Positions 16,219-24,197 of a DNA stretch of 64,000 bases are shown one piece after another. The stretch is from positions 62,001-126,000 of the forward strand of contig SVEL01000003.1 of NCBI GenBank assembly GCA_015057425.1, written 5' to 3'. Position 1 is the first letter of the stretch; each line of letters opens with the position of its first letter. The notes beneath the pieces are model-generated. The model did not search any database. It was given only the letters and a program-made list of their open reading frames with translations, and was not told where the DNA came from. The stretch is from Lachnospiraceae bacterium. GTDB taxonomy: Bacteria; Bacillota; Clostridia; Lachnospirales; Lachnospiraceae. A program made the position numbers and the translations under genes.

Positions 16219-17901
16219 ATGAAAAAACAACTCAAATGTTACATCTACACCCGAGTATCCACCTCCATGCAGGTAGATGGCTACAGCTTAGATGTACAAA
16301 AAGATAAATTGCAAAAATACGCTGATTACCAGGATATGATTATCGCAGGGGAATACTCCGACGAGGGCAAATCCGGTAAAAGTGTGGAAGGTCGCCCGCA
16401 ATTCCAGCAGATGCTTCAGGACATTGAATCGTGTAAAGATAACATCGATTTCGTACTTGTATTCAAATTATCACGATTCGGACGAAACGCAGCGGATGTA
16501 TTATCTTCCCTTCAGAGAATGCAGGATTTTGGTGTTAATCTTATCTGTGTGGAAAATGGCATCGATAGTTCTAAAGATGCAGGTAAACTAATGATTTCTG
16601 TGTTATCTGCGGTGGCTGAAATTGAGCGAGAGAATATATTAGTTCAAACCATGGAAGGGCGCAGACAGAAAGCCAGAGAATGTAGGTGGAATGGAGGATT
16701 TGCACCATACGGTTACCAGCTTATCAATGGTGAATTGCACATTGCAGAGGATGAAGCAGAGGTTATTCGTATTATCTATGATAAGTTTGCCAATACCACT
16801 ATGGGAATTGCGGCCATTGCTACATTCTTAAACAACAGCGGATACAAGAAAAAGCTTCACCAGAACAATACCATAGAAGGCTTTTCCACATCCTTTGTAA
16901 AAGGTGTACTGGATAATCCTGTGTACTGTGGCAAGCTTGCTTTTGGAAGAAGAAAGAATGAGAAGATTCCGGGTACAAGAAATGAATATCATATTGTGAA
17001 GCAGGACAAGTATATGCTTAACGACGGTATCCATGAGGCGATTGTGTCAGAAGAATTGTGGAATCAGGTGCATAAAAAGAGACAGGAAACCGGTGTTGCC
17101 AACATTAAAACTCACAGTTTAGATCACGAGCATATTTTATCCGGTATTATCAAATGTCCGATTTGTGGAAGTGGTATGTATGGCAATGTAAATCGTAAAA
17201 AACATCCGGACGGCGGACATTACAGAGATTATTTTTACTATGCCTGCAAGCACAGAACCTTTGTGAACGGTCACAAGTGTACTTATCGCAAGCAGTGGAG
17301 TGAGGATAAAATCAATGCGGCCGTGGAAGAGGTTATCCGTAAGCTGGTGAATAATCCGAAGTTCAAAACAGAGATTCAGAAGCACATCGGACAAAGAATT
17401 GATACACAGGAGCTGGACAAAGAGCACACAGGCTTGCAGGAGCGCTTAAAGCAGGTAACCGGAGCAAAGAACAAGCTGGCGAATCAGATGGACAACTTAT
17501 CTGTATCGGATAAGCATTATGACAAGAAGTATGAGGATATGCAGGTGCGTCTGGACAAGCGCTATGATGAGATAGAAGAAATTGAAACTCTGATTGAAGA
17601 AGTGGAGACCAGATTGTATAATATTAGGCAGGAGAAAATATCCGGTGACAATGTGTACCAGTTTTTACTATTCTTTGATAAGCTGTACGACAGATTTACG
17701 GATATTGAAAAAAAGACATTTATGAAGAGCTTCCTTGCGGATGTGAATATTTACGAGGAAGAGCAGGCTGACGGAAGAATACTTCGTAGTCTAAAGTTCC
17801 GATTCCCTGTGTTTTTCAATGGGGAAGAGATATTCGAATTGGATTGGGACAACGAAAGTACCGTTGAAACATGCGTACTTTTGTCCAACGAAAAAAATTA
17901 A
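16219..17901 (+). CDS. Large serine recombinase (element integrase)
   Basis: 560 residues. The resolvase catalytic domain (5-150) has nucleophile S14 in YTRVSTSMQ and downstream LSRFGRNAAD. A recombinase domain (about 165-275), a zinc beta-ribbon (CPICGSGM...ACKHR...C, about 312-355) and a coiled coil (about 385-480) follow. Excellent GAGGAGG site. Its last residues, VETCVLLSNEKN, do not look like recombinase but match the C-terminus of RlmD-type methyltransferases, as expected if integration into rlmD fused the recombinase frame to the displaced target end. It should catalyse site-specific integration and, with a directionality factor, excision; no such factor is identified. Confidence 0.93.
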   Translation: MKKQLKCYIYTRVSTSMQVDGYSLDVQKDKLQKYADYQDMIIAGEYSDEGKSGKSVEGRPQFQQMLQDIESCKDNIDFVLVFKLSRFGRNAADVLSSLQRMQDFGVNLICVENGIDSSKDAGKLMISVLSAVAEIERENILVQTMEGRRQKARECRWNGGFAPYGYQLINGELHIAEDEAEVIRIIYDKFANTTMGIAAIATFLNNSGYKKKLHQNNTIEGFSTSFVKGVLDNPVYCGKLAFGRRKNEKIPGTRNEYHIVKQDKYMLNDGIHEAIVSEELWNQVHKKRQETGVANIKTHSLDHEHILSGIIKCPICGSGMYGNVNRKKHPDGGHYRDYFYYACKHRTFVNGHKCTYRKQWSEDKINAAVEEVIRKLVNNPKFKTEIQKHIGQRIDTQELDKEHTGLQERLKQVTGAKNKLANQMDNLSVSDKHYDKKYEDMQVRLDKRYDEIEEIETLIEEVETRLYNIRQEKISGDNVYQFLLFFDKLYDRFTDIEKKTFMKSFLADVNIYEEEQADGRILRSLKFRFPVFFNGEEIFELDWDNESTVETCVLLSNEKN

Positions 17902-17937
17902 CACTATAATATCTCTGTTATTTTAAAATGCCATAGG

Positions 17938-17976
17938 AACCTCGGTAAAAAACAAATTTTTACCGAGGTTTATTTT
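17938..17976 (+). terminator. Strong terminator, possibly the original rlmD terminator
   Basis: AACCTCGGTAAAAA pairs with TTTTTACCGAGGTT around the loop ACAAA, followed by ATTTTTT. It comes 36 bases after the recombinase stop. Confidence 0.85.
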
Positions 17977-17992
17977 TTACGGAAATCTTTTA

Positions 17993-18021
17993 TTGACCAC
18001 AGTTAATAAAAGATATATAAT
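17993..18021 (+). promoter_or_regulatory. Promoter of the small HTH gene
   Basis: -35 TTGACC (17993-17998), 17-base spacer, consensus -10 TATAAT (18016-18021), 32 bases before the start codon. Confidence 0.75.
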
Positions 18022-18052
18022 ATGTTTATGCAATGCATAAAGAGGTGAACTT

Positions 18053-18259
18053 ATGGAAGCAAGAGATGAATTAAGAAAATTAAGAGAAAGTACCGGTATG
18101 AATCGGAAAGAATTTTGCGAGTACTTTGAAATTCCATATATGACAGAGACGGACTGGGAATTAGGAAACAGAAGGGTTCCGCAGTACCTTCTGCGTTTGA
18201 TGGAATATAAGATTCAGATGGAGAAGTTGGCTGACAAAAGAAATGAGGATGATAAGTAA
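18053..18259 (+). CDS. Small XRE-like helix-turn-helix protein
   Basis: 68 residues, with LRKLRESTGMNRKEFCEYFEIPYMTETDWELGNRRVPQ laid out as the four-helix Cro/C1-type fold (about 5-50). It is short and has no effector domain, so it is a simple DNA binder or an antitoxin-like regulator. AGAGGTG precedes the ATG and a strong promoter lies upstream. It is 72 bases before the ORF6N gene and could regulate it. Confidence 0.7.
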   Translation: MEARDELRKLRESTGMNRKEFCEYFEIPYMTETDWELGNRRVPQYLLRLMEYKIQMEKLADKRNEDDK

Positions 18260-18331
18260 GAAAACGTAGCTAACAGATAATGTATTAGTAATTGTGCAAC
18301 AGCCTGTTGCACAATTTGTGGGAGGAATGCT

Positions 18332-19378
18332 ATGGCAGAAATTACAGAGTTGATGACAGTAAATAATATATGTAATCGAGTATATATCATAAGAGGTCAG
18401 CAGGTTATGCTTGATTATGATTTAGCTGAAATTTATGGATATGAAGTAAAACGTTTAAATGAACAGGTTAAGCGTAATATTGTAAGATTTCCAGAAGATT
18501 TTATGTTTCAGTTAACAAAAGATGAGATGGATTTCGTGAAGTCGCAATTTGCGACTTCACGAAATGAAGATTTTTCAAAGTCGCAATTTGCGACTTTGAA
18601 CGTAAATGGGGATAAAAGAGGTACTAATGTAAAGAAATTACCCTACGCATTCACAGAACAAGGTATCTACATGCTGGCAACGGTTCTCAGAGGAAAACTT
18701 GCAGAGCAGCAAAGCATATTCATTATGCGTGCGTTTCGTGAGATGCGTCATTATATAAAACAGAATCAACAGTTTGTTACACGGTCAGAGATGCATCTTG
18801 TAAGTGCAAGAGTATCAGAAATTTCTGTGCAAATGTCAAATATGGCTGACAGACAGAAGAAAACAGAGCAAGATATGCAGGTTATTCAAAAGAGCATAGA
18901 CACACTCAACGAAAACTTTGTTTCGGATAAGGATTTCAAGAACTTTGTTATTTATAAAGGCCAGAAATTTGAGGCAGATGTAGCATACATAGATATTTAT
19001 CAGCAGGCAACAAGGAGTATTTATGTTGTCGATGATTATGTGAATACAAAGACTTTACAGCTTTTATCACAGAAAAAACAAGGTGTGGAGGTTGTTTTAT
19101 TTACAGAGAATGGACATAGCAAAAAGGGATTTTTGACACCGGCAGTTGTAAGTGATTTCGTTAATCAATATCCACCACTCAGAATTAAACCGAATGCAGA
19201 TTGTCATGATAGATTGATAGTGATTGATTATGGCTTACCGACGGAACATGCATATCATTGTGGTGCATCCAGTAAGGACGCAGGTAAGAAATTATGTGCC
19301 ATAAATAAGATTGAGAATACAGAGATGATTCGTCCGGTGATAGATAAGTTATTATTAGGTGCAGATAGGGTTATTTAA
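18332..19378 (+). CDS. ORF6N domain protein
   Basis: 348 residues. The N-terminal ORF6N domain (about 5-140; VYIIRGQQVMLDYDLAEIYG, FTEQGIYMLATVL) is a DNA-binding module frequent in phages and islands. A helical linker (150-210) leads to a C-terminal region (about 215-345) with HDRLIVIDYG and YHCGASSKDAGKK, which loosely recall a phospholipase-D-like fold but without a clear HKD motif. Two peptide copies of KSQFAT sit in the middle of the ORF6N domain and are encoded by two long DNA palindromes. GGGAGG precedes the start. Probably regulatory; function unproven. Confidence 0.8.
   Translation: MAEITELMTVNNICNRVYIIRGQQVMLDYDLAEIYGYEVKRLNEQVKRNIVRFPEDFMFQLTKDEMDFVKSQFATSRNEDFSKSQFATLNVNGDKRGTNVKKLPYAFTEQGIYMLATVLRGKLAEQQSIFIMRAFREMRHYIKQNQQFVTRSEMHLVSARVSEISVQMSNMADRQKKTEQDMQVIQKSIDTLNENFVSDKDFKNFVIYKGQKFEADVAYIDIYQQATRSIYVVDDYVNTKTLQLLSQKKQGVEVVLFTENGHSKKGFLTPAVVSDFVNQYPPLRIKPNADCHDRLIVIDYGLPTEHAYHCGASSKDAGKKLCAINKIENTEMIRPVIDKLLLGADRVI
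18531..18565. repeat. 35-base perfect palindrome inside the ORF6N gene
   Basis: Centred on T18548 with 17-base perfect arms; the inner part is AAGTCGCAA/TTGCGACTT. It is coding in frame and encodes KSQFATS. Confidence 0.9.
18574..18600. repeat. 27-base perfect palindrome inside the ORF6N gene
   Basis: Centred on T18587 with 13-base arms, sharing the AAGTCGCAATTTGCGACTT core of the palindrome just upstream. It encodes a second KSQFAT. Confidence 0.9.
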
Positions 19379-19506
19379 TTCTTGAAATGGATTATCAAAA
19401 AGTAGTTGATATAAATAGTTATATCATAATATAATGTAAAATATGACACGTTGTTTGATTATAATTTTCTATAGAAAAATCAATAGAATGGAGTGATAAG
19501 AGGTAT

Positions 19507-19995
19507 ATGTTAACAAAAAAGATAGTTAAAAAATCAATTGAAGCCGAATGGAGAAAACGGCAGATTTTTTTATGGATTGGAATAATAGCAATATCTGTAG
19601 GGCTTATGTTACTATTTGGAATAGTTACCGGAATGAAGGATGGTAATTTGGCGCTAACGCTTGAGATTGGCGGAATATTTATGCTTATATATTGCATTAG
19701 TTTTATGCCATTTGTCTTGTTTTGTGTTTACAAATATGTGATGTTGTTTAAAGATTTAAATAATTATCAAATATATGAAGTGGTATTAAATACGCCTAGA
19801 ACATCAAGGTGGTACCGTGGCGCGGTATATTATACAGTAACGATTAAACTGGAAGATGGGACCAGGATTGCAAAAGATACAAAACCATTGTGGTCTGATA
19901 TCTTTTTTTCAAAGTTCCGGTTATCAGATTATAATAATCAGAAAATACATATTGCGTATAATGCAGAAGCGGACAAGATGATTGTCATAGGATAA
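19507..19995 (+). CDS. Membrane protein of unknown function
   Basis: 162 residues with two transmembrane segments (about 20-43 and 53-78) and a soluble C-terminal part of about 80 residues rich in beta-type sequence (YYTVTIKLEDGTRIAKDT, KIHIAYNAEADKMIVIG). No family is recognised. The binding site upstream is weak (AAGAGG). It lies between ORF6N and a methyltransferase gene with no evident functional link. Confidence 0.6.
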   Translation: MLTKKIVKKSIEAEWRKRQIFLWIGIIAISVGLMLLFGIVTGMKDGNLALTLEIGGIFMLIYCISFMPFVLFCVYKYVMLFKDLNNYQIYEVVLNTPRTSRWYRGAVYYTVTIKLEDGTRIAKDTKPLWSDIFFSKFRLSDYNNQKIHIAYNAEADKMIVIG

Positions 19996-20082
19996 ATAAT
20001 GTGGCTGTTATAATACACAGTAAAATACATACCAGATAAGGAGACAGGAAACTTTAGAACACGATGAGAGGAGAGAAGCATT

Positions 20083-20748
20083 ATGAAACTGATTTTTAGT
20101 GCACTTACAAAGGCCATAGTAGGAATGGTATTTGTGGGATTACTTCTATTTTTGCCGGCATGGACAGTTAATTATCCCGGAGCATGGCTTTTCATGGCAT
20201 TATTATTTGTGCCAATGGTGATTTTGGGTGTTGTTCTCTTTATAAAGGCACCGGAGCTTCTGGAAAAAAGATTAAATCATAAGGAAAAAGAGAAGACGCA
20301 GCAAGGTGTGATTGCATTTTCGGCATTGATATTTCCGGCAGGGTTTATTTTATCAGCTCTTGATTTTCGCTTTGGATGGTCAACTGTACCTATGTGGCTT
20401 GTGATTGCTGCATCGGTTATATTTTTATTTGGTTATATGATGTATGCGGAAGTTATGCGAGAAAATGCGTACCTTTCAAGAACGGTAGAGGTACAGGAGA
20501 ATCAGACGGTTATCAGTACCGGACTTTATGGAATTGTAAGACATCCAATGTATTTGGCTACTTTTCTTATGTTCTTGCCATTGCCATTGATTCTTGGCTC
20601 ATTTTATGGACTTATTCCATTTGCATTATATCCTGTTATTATTGTGATACGTATCCTAAATGAAGAAAAGGTTTTAGTTGAAGGGCTTGCAGGATACGAA
20701 GAATACAAGAAAAAAGTAAAATACAGACTTATACCGTTTATATGGTAA
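20083..20748 (+). CDS. Isoprenylcysteine carboxyl methyltransferase family membrane protein
   Basis: 221 residues with about five hydrophobic segments. The C-terminal signature GIVRHPMYLATFLM followed by NEEKVLVEGLAGYEEYKKKVKYRLIP is that of the ICMT/PEMT-type membrane methyltransferases that use AdoMet. Bacterial members methylate varied small lipids or are uncharacterised; the substrate here cannot be inferred. GAGGAGAG precedes the start. A bidirectional terminator follows. Confidence 0.8.
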   Translation: MKLIFSALTKAIVGMVFVGLLLFLPAWTVNYPGAWLFMALLFVPMVILGVVLFIKAPELLEKRLNHKEKEKTQQGVIAFSALIFPAGFILSALDFRFGWSTVPMWLVIAASVIFLFGYMMYAEVMRENAYLSRTVEVQENQTVISTGLYGIVRHPMYLATFLMFLPLPLILGSFYGLIPFALYPVIIVIRILNEEKVLVEGLAGYEEYKKKVKYRLIPFIW

Positions 20749-20794
20749 ATTTCATAATAATGAAGGAACTATAAAAATCCCCTAAATGAAAAAT

Positions 20795-20855
20795 CGCTGT
20801 AGGCAAGCATTGGTACATATTATATCCCAAGTGCTCTGCCTACAGCGTTTGTTTT
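20795..20855. terminator. Bidirectional terminator
   Basis: CGCTGTAGGCA (20795-20805) pairs with TGCCTACAGCG (20837-20847), with T-rich sequence to the right and an A-run on the left that becomes T on the other strand. It separates converging genes. Confidence 0.85.
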
Positions 20856-20859
20856 AATC

Positions 20860-21078
20860 TTATTCTACAATTTCGCTGTCAACGATATCTTTTTCATCAC
20901 TTATATTAGTGTCATCTTTTTCCTTAGGCTTTTTAAAGAGTTTAGCTTCACCTAATATACCAAGAATCAGCACCAATAAATCGTCAAACGGTAATGCAGG
21001 CAACGCATCGATTGGAGATATGACATATGCACCAACTACTACAAGGATAAGTATTTTCCAAAATGTTTTCTTATTCAT
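20860..21078 (-). CDS. DUF1232 (YkvA-like) small membrane protein
   Basis: 72 residues. The motif YVISPIDALPALPFDDLLVLILG is the hallmark of DUF1232/YkvA proteins, with a short hydrophobic helix at the N-terminus. The charged tail is rich in Asp and Glu. AAAGGAC precedes the start on the minus strand, with a promoter further up. The role is unknown in the family. Confidence 0.75.
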   Translation of the reverse strand: MNKKTFWKILILVVVGAYVISPIDALPALPFDDLLVLILGILGEAKLFKKPKEKDDTNISDEKDIVDSEIVE

Positions 21079-21145
21079 ATTTACACGTCCTTTCTATCTG
21101 AAACCATCGAATTTATATCTGTTTCTATATGATTACTATATATTC

Positions 21146-21174
21146 ATAATATACTTATTTGGGATTTTTGTAAA
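21146..21174 (-). promoter_or_regulatory. Promoter of the DUF1232 gene
   Basis: On the minus strand: -35 TTTACA (21169-21174), 17-base spacer, -10 TATTAT (21146-21151). The neighbouring 21175-21348 holds no further supported gene. Confidence 0.5.
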
Positions 21175-21348
21175 TACTTTAAAAAACAAGTACTGTTTTG
21201 TGGGACAGGGAAGTGAAGGTCATATGCCTAAAAGTAATTGCAATAGAGCCTAAAATTTGATATATTTTACTTAAAATGAATTGTGAATACAAAAGAGTAA
21301 ATAGTATTTTGAATCGAGATATCAAAACCATAAATGAGGAGGTAAAAC

Positions 21349-22551
21349 ATGGAAATTAGTATCGAAAAAATTGCTGAGGATTGTCTTCAGGCGATTAATG
21401 ACAAAATCAGAAATTTAAAGACATTGAATATTATCGTAGCAGGAAAGACAGGCGTAGGAAAGAGTACGCTCATTAATGGCGTATTCAGAGCTGAACTTGC
21501 AGAAACAGGTATCGGTAAGCCGGTAACTGAACATATGCGTAAGATAAGTAAAGAAGGCATACCGCTTAACATTTACGATACAAGAGGTTTTGAACTTGGA
21601 AAAGATGCACAGTCAGATGTGAAGAAGGAGATTTTGGAAACTATTCGAGGCGGAGTAGCGTCAAAAGACGTTAACCAGACTATACACTGTATCTGGTACT
21701 GCATCAATACGGCATCGAACCGTGTAGAACCGGAAGAAATAGCTTGGTTAAAGGCATTTGCCGAAGAAAACAAGCTTACACAGGTTCCTATTATCATAGT
21801 TCTTACACAGTCATTTTCTAAGAAGAAAGCTAAAGAGATGCGAGATATGATTATGGATGAAAATCTTGATATTATACAGGTCGTTCCGGTTCTTGCAGCT
21901 GATTATGAAATTGATGAGGATTATATAATTAAGTCATACGGACTAGACACACTTATCAGAGTTATGACTGAGGTTTTGCCGGATGAATTACAGGATACAT
22001 TACAGAATGTACAGAAAGCGTCACTTGAAGAAAAAAAGCGTAGAGCACAAGCCGTGGTAGTTACAGCAACAGCTGCAGCGTTCGGTGAAGGATTCACTCC
22101 GATTCCTTTTGCGGATTGTGCGTTACTTATACCGACGCAGGTTGCTATGGTTGCTTCTATAACAGCAATATTTGGTCTGGATGTAAATAAAAGTATTGTT
22201 ACGGCATTTGTTTCTTCCGTGCTTGGTTCAGGAGGAGCAACAATTGCAGGCAAGACTATTGTTTCCAATATCTTTAAGTTAATTCCCGGTGCAGGAACTA
22301 TAGCAGGCGGAACTATATCAGGAGCTACGGCAGGAATTCTTACAACGGCATTCGGTGAAGCATACATCCTTCTTATGGAAGCTGTATATAAAGGCGAATT
22401 AAAGAGTTCTGAGCTTGGAACAAGTACGGGAAAGAAAAAACTTAAAGAACTTTTCAAGGAAAGACTTAAGCTTAATAAAAAGACAAAGCAGGAAGCACTT
22501 GATGCTATAAATGAAGAGATAATTGATTCTATAGGTGAAGAGGTGCAGTAA
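21349..22551 (+). CDS. GTPase with hydrophobic C-terminal domain (HSR1/DUF697-like)
   Basis: 400 residues. The G domain (about 20-215) has a P-loop GKTGVGKST, a switch-II DTRG, and LTQS where a typical NKxD would be. The C-terminal part (about 235-345) is rich in Ala/Gly hydrophobic stretches (PIPFADCALLIPTQVAM, GAGTIAGGTISGATAGIL) resembling the membrane-associating DUF697 region. GAGGAGG precedes the start. Its stop overlaps the fructokinase start by one base, so they are translationally coupled although no metabolic link is obvious. Its role is unknown. Confidence 0.8.
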   Translation: MEISIEKIAEDCLQAINDKIRNLKTLNIIVAGKTGVGKSTLINGVFRAELAETGIGKPVTEHMRKISKEGIPLNIYDTRGFELGKDAQSDVKKEILETIRGGVASKDVNQTIHCIWYCINTASNRVEPEEIAWLKAFAEENKLTQVPIIIVLTQSFSKKKAKEMRDMIMDENLDIIQVVPVLAADYEIDEDYIIKSYGLDTLIRVMTEVLPDELQDTLQNVQKASLEEKKRRAQAVVVTATAAAFGEGFTPIPFADCALLIPTQVAMVASITAIFGLDVNKSIVTAFVSSVLGSGGATIAGKTIVSNIFKLIPGAGTIAGGTISGATAGILTTAFGEAYILLMEAVYKGELKSSELGTSTGKKKLKELFKERLKLNKKTKQEALDAINEEIIDSIGEEVQ

Positions 22552-23501
22552 TGTTTGATGTAACGGCGTTAGGTGAAATATTAATAGATTTTACTGTATG
22601 TGGCAGGTCTGAATCGGGGCAGCAGCTTTTCGAGCAGAATCCCGGAGGAGCACCGGCAAATGTGCTTACATGCCTTGGTAAGTTAGGAAAAAGGACAGCT
22701 TTTATAGGTAAGATAGGTAAGGACATGCATGGAGAATTTCTTAAGTCTGTGTTATTGGAAAATGCCATAAATATTGACGGACTTGTAGAAGATGAAGAAG
22801 TTTTTACAACACTGGCATTTGTCGGATTGTCAGAAAGCGGTGAAAGAAACTTTTCATTTGCACGTAAGCCGGGAGCAGATACATGTCTGAAAGAAGATGA
22901 ACTTTCAGAAGATATAATAAAAAACAGTAAAGTGTTTCACATAGGCTCACTGTCTTTGACGGATGAGCCTTCAAAAAGTGCCACATTTAAGGCGCTAAGT
23001 ATTGCAAGGGAAAACGGATGCGTTATTTCCTATGATCCAAACTACAGAAAACCATTATGGAAGGATAGAGGAAGTGCCATAGAAGGTATGAGGTCTGTTC
23101 TGCCATATGTGGATATTATGAAGCTTTCAGATGAAGAAACAGAGCTTCTTACAGGACTTAGTGAACCGGAAATGGCAGCAGATAAGCTTATTGAAGCCGG
23201 TGTTAAGATAGTAGCTGTTACAATGGGTGAAAAAGGGGCACTTATATGTACGGGGAAAGGTAAAGAATACGTAAAAGGGTATAAAGCGAAACTTGTTGAT
23301 ACCACAGGTGCGGGAGATTCCTTCTGGGGTGGATTTATAAGTAAGTTTATTGAAAGTGAAAAAAGACCTGAAGATATTACGCTTAAAGAAGCTGCTGAGT
23401 TTGCTGATTATGGCAACGCTGTGGCGTCTTTGTGTGTAGAAAGACGGGGAGCCATACCGGCTATGCCGACTCCGGGAGAAGTAGACGAGAGGAGAAAATA
23501 G
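22551..23501 (+). CDS. PfkB-family fructokinase
   Basis: 316 residues, the normal size for ribokinase-fold sugar kinases. The N-terminal GGAPANVLTCLGKLG and the C-terminal signature DTTGAGDSFWGGF, with the catalytic Asp, are intact. Overall it is closest in style to ScrK fructokinases, giving fructose-6-phosphate. Four bases separate it from the D-lyxose-type isomerase gene, which would supply fructose from mannose or xylulose from lyxose, so fructose (or a similar ketose) is the likely substrate. Confidence 0.87.
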   Translation: MFDVTALGEILIDFTVCGRSESGQQLFEQNPGGAPANVLTCLGKLGKRTAFIGKIGKDMHGEFLKSVLLENAINIDGLVEDEEVFTTLAFVGLSESGERNFSFARKPGADTCLKEDELSEDIIKNSKVFHIGSLSLTDEPSKSATFKALSIARENGCVISYDPNYRKPLWKDRGSAIEGMRSVLPYVDIMKLSDEETELLTGLSEPEMAADKLIEAGVKIVAVTMGEKGALICTGKGKEYVKGYKAKLVDTTGAGDSFWGGFISKFIESEKRPEDITLKEAAEFADYGNAVASLCVERRGAIPAMPTPGEVDERRK

Positions 23502-23504
23502 GCA

Positions 23505-24197
23505 ATGAAACGTTCAGAAATCAATAAATATATTAAAGAGTTAGAAGAGCTTGCAAGAACAAACGGGTTCCATCTGCCACCATTTTGTCATTGGACTCCA
23601 AAGGAATGGAATGACAAAGGACATGAATATGATGAGATACGTGATAATATGCTGGGATGGGACATTACGGATTATGGACTTGGAGATTTTGAAAAGGTAG
23701 GCTTTGCTCTTATTACTTTAAGAAACGGGAACCAGCATAATGATAAATACAGGAAAGTGTATGCGGAAAAGCTCCTTATGCTCAAGGAAGGCCAACATTC
23801 GCCAATGCATTTTCATTGGATAAAGTCAGAAGATATTATTAACAGAGGCGGCGGAACATTGCTTATCCACGTATATAATGATGATAATGGCGAGCTTGGA
23901 GATACAGATGTTCTCGTAAACAGTGACGGACGTTCGTATTATGTAAAAGCAGGTACGGCCGTGGAACTTAAGCCGGGTGAAAGCATAACTTTATGGCCTC
24001 ACCAGTACCATGATTTTGACGTAAAAGAAGGTACCGGTGATGTTCTCATAGGAGAAGTTTCCATGTGTAATGACGACAATACGGACAACAGATTTAACCC
24101 GCCTGTAGGCAGATTTCCTATAATTGAGGAGGATGAGCCGCCATACAGATTGTTGTGCAATGAATACCCTGTTGCAAAGGAGGCAAGTGATGTCTAA
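23505..24197 (+). CDS. D-lyxose/D-mannose ketol-isomerase
   Basis: 230 residues of cupin fold matching D-lyxose isomerases of the YdaE type. Metal ligands are visible in HSPMHFHWIKSEDI (His, His, Glu) and HQYHDF (His). Known members convert D-lyxose to D-xylulose and D-mannose to D-fructose. Adjacent to a fructokinase, the mannose to fructose to fructose-6-phosphate route is the simplest reading. Its stop overlaps the next gene by 8 bases. Confidence 0.87.
   Translation: MKRSEINKYIKELEELARTNGFHLPPFCHWTPKEWNDKGHEYDEIRDNMLGWDITDYGLGDFEKVGFALITLRNGNQHNDKYRKVYAEKLLMLKEGQHSPMHFHWIKSEDIINRGGGTLLIHVYNDDNGELGDTDVLVNSDGRSYYVKAGTAVELKPGESITLWPHQYHDFDVKEGTGDVLIGEVSMCNDDNTDNRFNPPVGRFPIIEEDEPPYRLLCNEYPVAKEASDV

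Larger units (their letters stand above)
7205..17880. mobile_element. Probable integrated element in the 3' end of rlmD, serine-recombinase type
   Basis: The left junction lies in the rlmD tail (GTGGAGAC, 7205-7212). The right junction lies in the tail of the serine recombinase (GTTGAAAC, 17873-17880). At the right, the recombinase ends in VETCVLLSNEKN, which reads as an ordinary RlmD C-terminus and is followed by a strong terminator that would fit the original rlmD. Large serine recombinases normally sit next to one attachment site, as here. Contents are a mosaic of decayed conjugative-element-type genes (7.4-11.4 kb) and a probable defence operon (11.7-16.2 kb). No conjugation or replication genes are seen, so it is a mobilisable or stranded island. 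The boundaries are inferred. Confidence 0.6.

Noticed and set aside
20909-21253. Plus-strand open frame opposite the DUF1232 gene.
   Set aside because: Shadow of the DUF1232 gene and its promoter; composition is not protein-like.
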